A DNA stretch of 46,962 bases from Desulfosporosinus sp. GTDB lineage: Bacteria > Bacillota > Desulfitobacteriia > Desulfitobacteriales > Desulfitobacteriaceae. Below, piece after piece: positions 42,531 through 46,962 of this stretch; position 1 is the first letter of the stretch; each line of letters opens with the position of its first letter. The notes below the pieces were generated by a model that made no database searches, was not told the DNA's origin, and worked only from the letters and a program-made list of their open reading frames with translations. The stretch spans positions 1-46,962 of the forward strand of contig JAIMKP010000022.1 of NCBI GenBank assembly GCA_020692355.1. The letters run 5' to 3'. The position numbers and the translations under genes are program-made.

Positions 42531-43556
42531 CTAGAGTCCTGCAACCCGGGCCGTGCCGGAGCGCAGAGCCAAAAGTTTCGCCAAAGCAGCGCCGGAATCC
42601 AGACTGATTCGGGCCGCCTCCACTCCGTCGGCAATGTCCTCCACCCTCCCAGCCGCATACAAGGCTACCGCGGCATTCAGTAAAACAATATCTCGCCGGG
42701 GCCCGATTTTCCCCTGCAGAATTTCCAAGGTGAGACCGGCATTTTCCGCCGGAGTCCCCCCCTGAAGTTCTGCCAAAGAGCAACGGGCAAACCCATACTC
42801 CTCGGGAACGATCCGGAAAGGCCTTAGGCGATCCGGCTGAACCAATATCGCCTGAGAGGGGGCCGTTAAACTCACCTCATCGAGACCGTCTTCTCCGACC
42901 ACAACCACTGCACGCTCGCTGCCTAAAATTTGCAGAGCTTGAGCCATTTTCGAGAGGAGCATGGCCGAGGACACCCCCAATAGTTGGTAAGGCGCTCTGG
43001 CTGGGTTTAACAGCGGACCGAGCAGATTAAAGACCGTACGCACACCCAATTCGCGTCGGTGGACTGCCACTTTGGCCAGAGCCGGATGATAAAGCGGCGC
43101 GAAAAGGAAAGCGATTCCCAGCTCCGACAGATTTTTGGCACTCTCCACCGGGGTAGGGTTGATTGGGACTCCCAGCTCTTCTAAGACATCCGCACTCCCA
43201 CAGCGACCGGATGCAAAACGGTTGCCGTGCTTGGCGACCGGCACTCCGGCACCGGCCACCACAAAGGCTGCCGTCGTGGAAATATTGAAAGTCCCTGTTC
43301 CATCCCCGCCCGTGCCACACGTATCCACGGTTCCCGGAGGTGCGGGAATGATTTCACTTAAACTGCGCAGAATCTGGGCAAAAGCCGCCATTTCTTCGGC
43401 ACTTTCCCCTTTCACGCGGAGTCCCAGGAGCAAAGCCCCGATTTGGGCCCCCGTCAATTCACCCGCCATAAGTTCTGTAATCACGGCTGCAGCCAGATCG
43501 GGTACCAAGTCCTCTCCCCGGCTTAAATAATCCAACGCTTCACGAATCTTGCTCAT
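42531..43556 (-). CDS. trpD: Anthranilate phosphoribosyltransferase
   Basis: TrpD joins anthranilate to PRPP. The 341-residue product has the PRPP-binding motif DTCGTGGDGTGTFNISTTA, KHGNRFASGRCGSADVLEELG, and the pocket motif HPALAKVAVHRRELGVRTVFN. AAGGGGAG lies 11 bases before the ATG. It is full length. No amidotransferase domain is fused to it. Confidence 0.96.
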   Translation of the reverse strand: MSKIREALDYLSRGEDLVPDLAAAVITELMAGELTGAQIGALLLGLRVKGESAEEMAAFAQILRSLSEIIPAPPGTVDTCGTGGDGTGTFNISTTAAFVVAGAGVPVAKHGNRFASGRCGSADVLEELGVPINPTPVESAKNLSELGIAFLFAPLYHPALAKVAVHRRELGVRTVFNLLGPLLNPARAPYQLLGVSSAMLLSKMAQALQILGSERAVVVVGEDGLDEVSLTAPSQAILVQPDRLRPFRIVPEEYGFARCSLAELQGGTPAENAGLTLEILQGKIGPRRDIVLLNAAVALYAAGRVEDIADGVEAARISLDSGAALAKLLALRSGTARVAGL

Positions 43557-43607
43557 GCTCAGCTTAACTCCCCTTTCTCAGCTTACTTCCTATCGTTAAC
43601 CTGCTTC

Positions 43608-43713
43608 TTACCTTTGATCCAAGTTCGGAACACTGCCAATCGCCTGGGTTAAGTCATGGAATGCGAGGCCCGCACGATCGCCAGGAAGAGTCATAATTAT
43701 CAATGACGGTCAA
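43608..43713 (-). pseudogene. trpG: trpG (anthranilate synthase amidotransferase) remnant
   Basis: Two pieces of a glutamine amidotransferase survive. The first, beginning at TTG 43713 and overlapping the trpE end, reads TVIDNYDS, the conserved TrpG start. The second, in another frame, reads PGDRAGLAFHDLTQAIGSVP and then stops; it resembles the stretch before the catalytic GVCLGHQ. Everything between and after, including the active-site Cys and the His-Glu pair, is deleted. Confidence 0.7.
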
Positions 43714-45259
43714 CAATTTCATTCACCACCTGCATAAGTGCTTGGGCCTTGTGCACGGTCTCCTCATATTCCCGCTCCGGCTGCGAATCCAGGACAATTC
43801 CAGCCCCGGCTTGGACACTGACCTCAGCGGCGGTAAGCCTGAGCGTCCGGATGGTAATGCAGAAATCTACATCTCCATTCCAACGTAAGATCCCCAGCGC
43901 TCCGCCGTACGCTCCTCTTCTTCCCGGCTCCAAATCCTGTAAAATCTCCATGGCCCTAACCTTGGGAGCTCCAGTCAACGTTCCCGCCGGAAAGACCGCC
44001 TGCAAAGCCGCCAAACCGTCTTGACCCTCGGCAAGTTCTGCATCCACCGTTGACACCAAGTGCATCACGTGCGAAAAGCGTTCGACCTCGGCATACTGGC
44101 TCACTTGCACGCTGCCATATGCGGCCACCCGTCCCAAGTCGTTCCTCCCAAGATCCACCAGCATGGCGTGTTCCGCCCTCTCCTTCTCATCTCCGCATAA
44201 TTCCCGCTCCATGGCAGCATCTTCCGTAGCATCTGCCCCGCGGCGCCGGGTCCCGGCAATAGGCCGCGTAAGGGCCCTCTTGCCACGGGTGGAAACCAAA
44301 AGCTCCGGGGAACTGCCAACCAGGACTTCTCCTTTTCCTTCCAGAAGAAAAAGATAAGGCGATGGGTTCAGGAGACGCAGGCGTTGGTAAACTTCCCAAG
44401 GAGAACAAAGCACTTGTCGGGTGAAACGTTGGGAAAATACCGTCTGAAAAACATCCCCGGCCCGAATATATTCCTGAATACGCCGCACCTGGTCCAGAAA
44501 AACCTCCGGCGCTATGTTGCTTTGCCAGTTTGACTGAGTCTTGTCTAAGCTGTCAAGCCTCACAGAACCTACAGCTTCTTTATCAGACTCTCTGCCGCCC
44601 TCGCAACCAGCCAGACAATGATCCTGGCTTCCACCGCCTTCTCCTGTTCTTCCAAGCATACTTTGGACTTCCACCGACGTCGCATCTTCCCTGTGCCCAA
44701 GCCTTAAGGCAGCCCCCTTGAAGCCAGATTCTCCTTCCGTCTCCCCCCAACCCATGCTCAAGACATTATCGACCGCTCCTCCCCAGCGCACTTTATCCTG
44801 CTCAACCTTTTCTTTCTCCTCACCCAAGACTTCCAGCACCAGACGCTCCTCACCCGGAAGCCAAATGAGATTAACCGGACAGGCCCGGAAGAAGTACACC
44901 GGCTGAGCTGAAGTGGCAGCAGGCCGTTGCCAGACCAAGCCCCACTCATAATCCAAATAACCAACAAGGCCACTTTCGATGCGTTGGTTCTTGCCTGTCG
45001 CCACATCCTGCCAGCTCTTCTGCCATTCCAGGAGCTTGCGCAATTCAGGCAAGGGATCACCTTCCTGACGCCCAACCCCGGAAAACACCCAGCCTTCCCC
45101 AAACCCCAGATAGGATCGTTCATGCTCCCGTTCCTGGCCCTCGAGAACAAATCGACAGGACTCTCCCAAGCGCTCTCCCAACCCGACAAGCTTGAGAATC
45201 CCCTCCCTGCCCGGCCCTTCATGGCGGGTAACGTTCCAACTCCGGCTCGCCGTCCACAT
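43700..45259 (-). CDS. trpE: Anthranilate synthase component I
   Basis: TrpE converts chorismate to anthranilate. The 519-residue product has the chorismate-binding domain from about 250: IRAGDVFQTVFSQRF, GSSPELLV, RPIAGTRRRG, DLGRNDLGRVA, VFPAGTLTGAPKVRAMEI and AGAGIVLDSQPEREYEE. The N-terminal domain is less conserved; the LLES Trp-binding motif is poorly matched (FVLEGQE). A low-complexity linker of about 80 residues (170-250) is unusual. A PabB role cannot be excluded, but the trp gene context and leader favour TrpE. With trpG broken, it would use ammonia or a glutaminase subunit encoded elsewhere. Confidence 0.92.
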   Translation of the reverse strand: MWTASRSWNVTRHEGPGREGILKLVGLGERLGESCRFVLEGQEREHERSYLGFGEGWVFSGVGRQEGDPLPELRKLLEWQKSWQDVATGKNQRIESGLVGYLDYEWGLVWQRPAATSAQPVYFFRACPVNLIWLPGEERLVLEVLGEEKEKVEQDKVRWGGAVDNVLSMGWGETEGESGFKGAALRLGHREDATSVEVQSMLGRTGEGGGSQDHCLAGCEGGRESDKEAVGSVRLDSLDKTQSNWQSNIAPEVFLDQVRRIQEYIRAGDVFQTVFSQRFTRQVLCSPWEVYQRLRLLNPSPYLFLLEGKGEVLVGSSPELLVSTRGKRALTRPIAGTRRRGADATEDAAMERELCGDEKERAEHAMLVDLGRNDLGRVAAYGSVQVSQYAEVERFSHVMHLVSTVDAELAEGQDGLAALQAVFPAGTLTGAPKVRAMEILQDLEPGRRGAYGGALGILRWNGDVDFCITIRTLRLTAAEVSVQAGAGIVLDSQPEREYEETVHKAQALMQVVNEIVDRH

Positions 45260-45319
45260 CGTTTTTCACCCTTTCGCTATGAAGAAATACTTTACAAAAA
45301 ATCTCCAAAATAACAAAAC

Positions 45320-45343
45320 ACCAGTACTCAAATGAGCACTGGT
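45320..45343 (-). terminator. Attenuator terminator in the trp leader
   Basis: On the minus strand ACCAGTGCTC-ATTT-GAGTACTGGT forms a 10-bp stem with one G-U pair, followed by TGTTTTGTTATTTT. It is located 60 bases before trpE, after the (G/U)AG array. A competing pairing, GCTGG (45361-45357) with CCAGT (45342-45338), could act as the antiterminator. Confidence 0.75.
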
Positions 45344-45346
45344 ATC

Positions 45347-45433
45347 CTCACTAACTCCAGCATCCTCATCTCAGCTCAACTCAACTCAACTCAACTCTTA
45401 AACTCAATTCAACTCTGCTCTGCTAATGCTCTC
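45347..45433 (-). promoter_or_regulatory. Putative TRAP-binding (G/U)AG array in the trp leader RNA
   Basis: Read on the minus strand, the leader has about 15 GAG or UAG triplets. Seven in a row (45397 down to 45365) are spaced by exactly 2 bases. Others lie at 45433, 45425, 45420, 45415, 45405, 45357, 45353 and 45349. TRAP (MtrB) of Bacillus binds eleven (G/U)AG triplets spaced mostly 2-3 bases to cause trp attenuation. The last three triplets lie in the loop of the possible antiterminator. No T-box motif is seen. Confidence 0.8.
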
Positions 45434-45469
45434 ACGATGCTACTAAAGGTACAAAGTTTAAACTTTCCC

Positions 45470-45484
45470 GAGCGAGCCTCGCCC
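45470..45484 (-). other. Possible 5' stem-loop of the trp leader
   Basis: GGGCG-AGGCT-CGCTC gives a 5-bp stem with a 5-base loop near the predicted transcription start. In Bacillus subtilis a 5' stem-loop upstream of the triplets also contacts TRAP. The stem is short, so this is tentative. Confidence 0.3.
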
Positions 45485-45494
45485 GATTATTAAC

Positions 45495-45523
45495 AGTATA
45501 CGCAGACATCTCCTCTTCGTCAA
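45495..45523 (-). promoter_or_regulatory. trpE: trp operon promoter
   Basis: On the minus strand TTGACG (-35, 45523-45518) and TATACT (-10, 45500-45495) are separated by 17 bases, giving a leader of about 230 bases before trpE. Confidence 0.8.
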
Positions 45524-45655
45524 CGTTTTTTATAGCCTTTTTTACACATTCCTAACAGCCGCTATAAATGCCTGGATCCGCACCGGATCCTTTCTTCCCA
45601 GATCAGGCACTACAACCCGGCAATCTCCGGAACACATACATGCATTCGCGTCGCT

Positions 45656-45906
45656 CGGCGAAACATTAGATTCTTAGTTACTAGCGGTATTCTCCACCGA
45701 AGAGTTTCTCCGGCCTCTGAGTTCTGTCCTCCGTCAAGCAGGTACAGAATAACCGGCATCTTCCACAGCTTTGATCAAGATGTTCCTTGCCACCGAACCG
45801 GTTATGATCGCCTCTTTGCGCAGCAAATCCACGCTGGCGCTTTATAAATCAACCAGTAATTCGTCCGGATTATGAATTTCTGATGAATTTCTGATGAATT
45901 TGTTCC
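45656..45906 (-). pseudogene. Second, deleted copy of the copZ/methyltransferase relic
   Basis: Bases 45656-45843 match 12575-12762 closely, and 45843-45906 match 13060-13136, so the part corresponding to 12763-13059 is deleted. In the minus frame it still encodes the end of CopZ (SVDLLRKEAIITGSVARN, to the stop at 45734), but the metal-binding N-terminal half is gone. The tandem 11-bp repeat is also present with one fewer unit. The wider stretch 45524-46003 holds no intact gene. Confidence 0.85.
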
Positions 45907-46003
45907 GAAAAACTGAAAACAAGGTTTGGTTTCCTGGATTCTAAGATTCTAAACAAGCCTGGTTTGTCATAGAAATTTTTAAACTAACAAAGGGGGCTTT
46001 ATT

Positions 46004-46726
46004 ATGGAGGGACTAATCCAGTATCTGAGTTCCAGCTTGGCTCAAGGTTCCTTGCTTTCCTTACTGATTATGTTTGGGGCAGGACTAGCCCTTTCCATTA
46101 ATCCGTGTATGGGAGCCATGGCACCGTTAGTCATCGGGGGAAACAGGCGAGGCGGGTTAAAACGGTCCTTTTTGTTTATGGGCGGGTTCACCGCTACCTT
46201 AATGCTCTTAGGTGTGTTGGCGGCTAGCCTTGGTAAGGTGTTAACACTGCCAGGATGGTTTTGGACCACATTCCTCGCGATTCTGTATCTGATCACTGGA
46301 TTGATCTTGTTGCAGGTTAGACTTCCCATTTCGATCCACGGATTTTATGTTTTCAGACCTAGACCTTCTCAGTTGTTCAAATTTATCATGAACCAGGAAG
46401 GTCTAAATCCCGGGGTGATGGGAGCGGTTTTTGCTCTGGCTCCCTCTCCTTGTACTATGCCGGTAATCCTGGCAGTAAGTGCCTTTGCTTTGGCCAGCGG
46501 GCAACAGTTGTTCGGGGCTTTGGCTTTAGGTTTTTTTGGCCTGGGTCACAGCCTGCCGTTAGCTCTCGCTTTCTCACCCTGGGTGCGTAAGTTGTTAAAA
46601 CCTAGGCGCTTGACACGCTATTTGCGCCCGGCATTGGGAGTGCTCTTAGTTGCTACCGCAGTATATTTCCTGGTTGTAGGACCAGACTTCTTTGATCATA
46701 GTTCTATGACAAGTCATAGCCGTTAA
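46004..46726 (+). CDS. ccdA: CcdA-type thiol:disulfide transmembrane transporter
   Basis: CcdA carries reducing equivalents across the membrane to periplasmic thiol proteins, including those used in cytochrome c maturation. The 240-residue product has six or more helices and the two redox Cys in NPCMG (about residue 35) and SPCTMP (about residue 149). An AAAGGGGG site precedes the ATG. It lies beside a copy of the copZ relic; CcdA-like proteins also occur with copper and mercury genes, so a metal-related role is possible. Confidence 0.87.
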   Translation: MEGLIQYLSSSLAQGSLLSLLIMFGAGLALSINPCMGAMAPLVIGGNRRGGLKRSFLFMGGFTATLMLLGVLAASLGKVLTLPGWFWTTFLAILYLITGLILLQVRLPISIHGFYVFRPRPSQLFKFIMNQEGLNPGVMGAVFALAPSPCTMPVILAVSAFALASGQQLFGALALGFFGLGHSLPLALAFSPWVRKLLKPRRLTRYLRPALGVLLVATAVYFLVVGPDFFDHSSMTSHSR

Positions 46727-46729
46727 ACC

Positions 46730-46962
46730 TTACCAGGCCGAATCAACATTCCGTTATTAAAATGGTTCATGGCCCCTACCAAGTCCACCACCGCGAGAAT
46801 TTCCACTAACTGTTGATCGGTAAATCCGGCCTCATGCAGTTGTTGGCGTACATCGTAATGCAGAATTCACAATTATTTAAAGTGGAAACCGTAAAAGCAA
46901 TGGCCAACTTTGTCTTAAGATCCAATGCATCGGACCCCATGACTACATTCATCCAATCGTGA
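46730..46962 (-). pseudogene. AhpD/carboxymuconolactone decarboxylase-like gene, frameshifted and cut by the window edge
   Basis: Two minus-strand frames make one AhpD-like domain: KTKLAIAFTVSTLNNCEFC (with the CxxC site) upstream, and YDVRQQLHEAGFTDQQLVE downstream to AMNHFNNGMLIRPG and a stop at 46730. A frame change at about 46858-46866, consistent with one lost base right after the CxxC, separates them. The 5' end lies beyond the window. It may be a true pseudogene or a sequence error. Confidence 0.65.

Noticed and set aside
45260-45500. T-box riboswitch for the trp leader
   Set aside because: No conserved T-box antiterminator element or specifier loop was seen, whereas the (G/U)AG array and attenuator fit TRAP control.
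1-46962. tRNA or rRNA genes, CRISPR arrays, complete insertion sequences, phage attachment sites
   Set aside because: None was found on reading. The duplicated relics lack transposase genes and recognisable terminal inverted repeats. No CxxCH cytochrome c motif was found in the genes called here.

Overview
The window comes from an anaerobic, respiring, low-to-moderate GC Firmicute. The best match is a Desulfitobacterium/Desulfosporosinus-type member of the Peptococcaceae. This is inferred from gene content: a Firmicute-style Lgt and BlaI, a complete System I cytochrome c maturation operon, a Tat-exported molybdoenzyme with NrfD and TorD partners, and a cytochrome b6/subunit IV/Rieske set. There is no 16S or other marker here to confirm it.

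Layout. 0-6.2 kb: pspA with a Gly/His-rich partner, an alpha/beta hydrolase, an aromatic-acid-exporter-type protein, a LarA-family lactate racemase homologue, hemolysin III and a small unknown. 6.2-10.1 kb: a fused FAD/Fe-S (D)-lactate/glycolate dehydrogenase and, upstream on the same strand, an unusual regulator with three HTH domains; the gap between them carries TGAAC/GTTCA dyads. 10.2-13.4 kb: lgt plus a graveyard of copper and other genes (fragments of a thioredoxin-like protein, CopA, CsoR, a methyltransferase and ABC-F), with one intact CopZ-like protein. 13.5-22.4 kb: an M56 peptidase convergent with an 11-gene operon running blaI - exported protein - ccmE - ccmF - ccmH - ccmI-like - ccmA - ccmB - ccmC - ccmD - DUF2318, with a clear BlaI-type operator at its promoter. 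22.5-24.9 kb: a CitA/CitB-type two-component system, divergent from 25.2-34.2 kb, a tightly packed operon of NrfD, molybdopterin subunit, four-cluster ferredoxin, TorD, multi-ferredoxin, Rieske, cytochrome b6, subunit IV and a small membrane protein. 34.4-35.6 kb: a DsrE/YedF-C-like protein converging on a ferredoxin-thioredoxin-reductase-like protein with a TusA-like tail. 35.7-40.0 kb: a trehalose cluster (fused TPS/TPP and a GH13 glucosidase). 40.3-45.5 kb: a reduced trp operon (trpE, trpG relic, trpD, trpB, trpA; no trpC or trpF) preceded by what looks like a TRAP-controlled attenuator. 45.6-47 kb: a second, deleted copy of the copZ/methyltransferase relic, ccdA, and a frameshifted AhpD-like gene running off the window.

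How it works together (inference). The two-component system probably senses a substrate and switches on the molybdoenzyme/Rieske-cytochrome b operon, which would join a periplasmic sulfur-, selenium- or arsenic-type oxidoreductase to the menaquinone pool and a b-type quinol oxidoreductase. The neighbouring ccm operon would mature c-type cytochromes, but no CxxCH protein is encoded in the window, so the cytochrome partner lies elsewhere. LarA and the lactate dehydrogenase would supply electrons from lactate. The strongest candidates for new biology are the molybdoenzyme-Rieske/b operon with its multi-ferredoxin, the BlaI-controlled variant Ccm system, the FTR-TusA/DsrE pair, the triple-HTH regulator, and the TRAP-like leader on a decaying trp operon.
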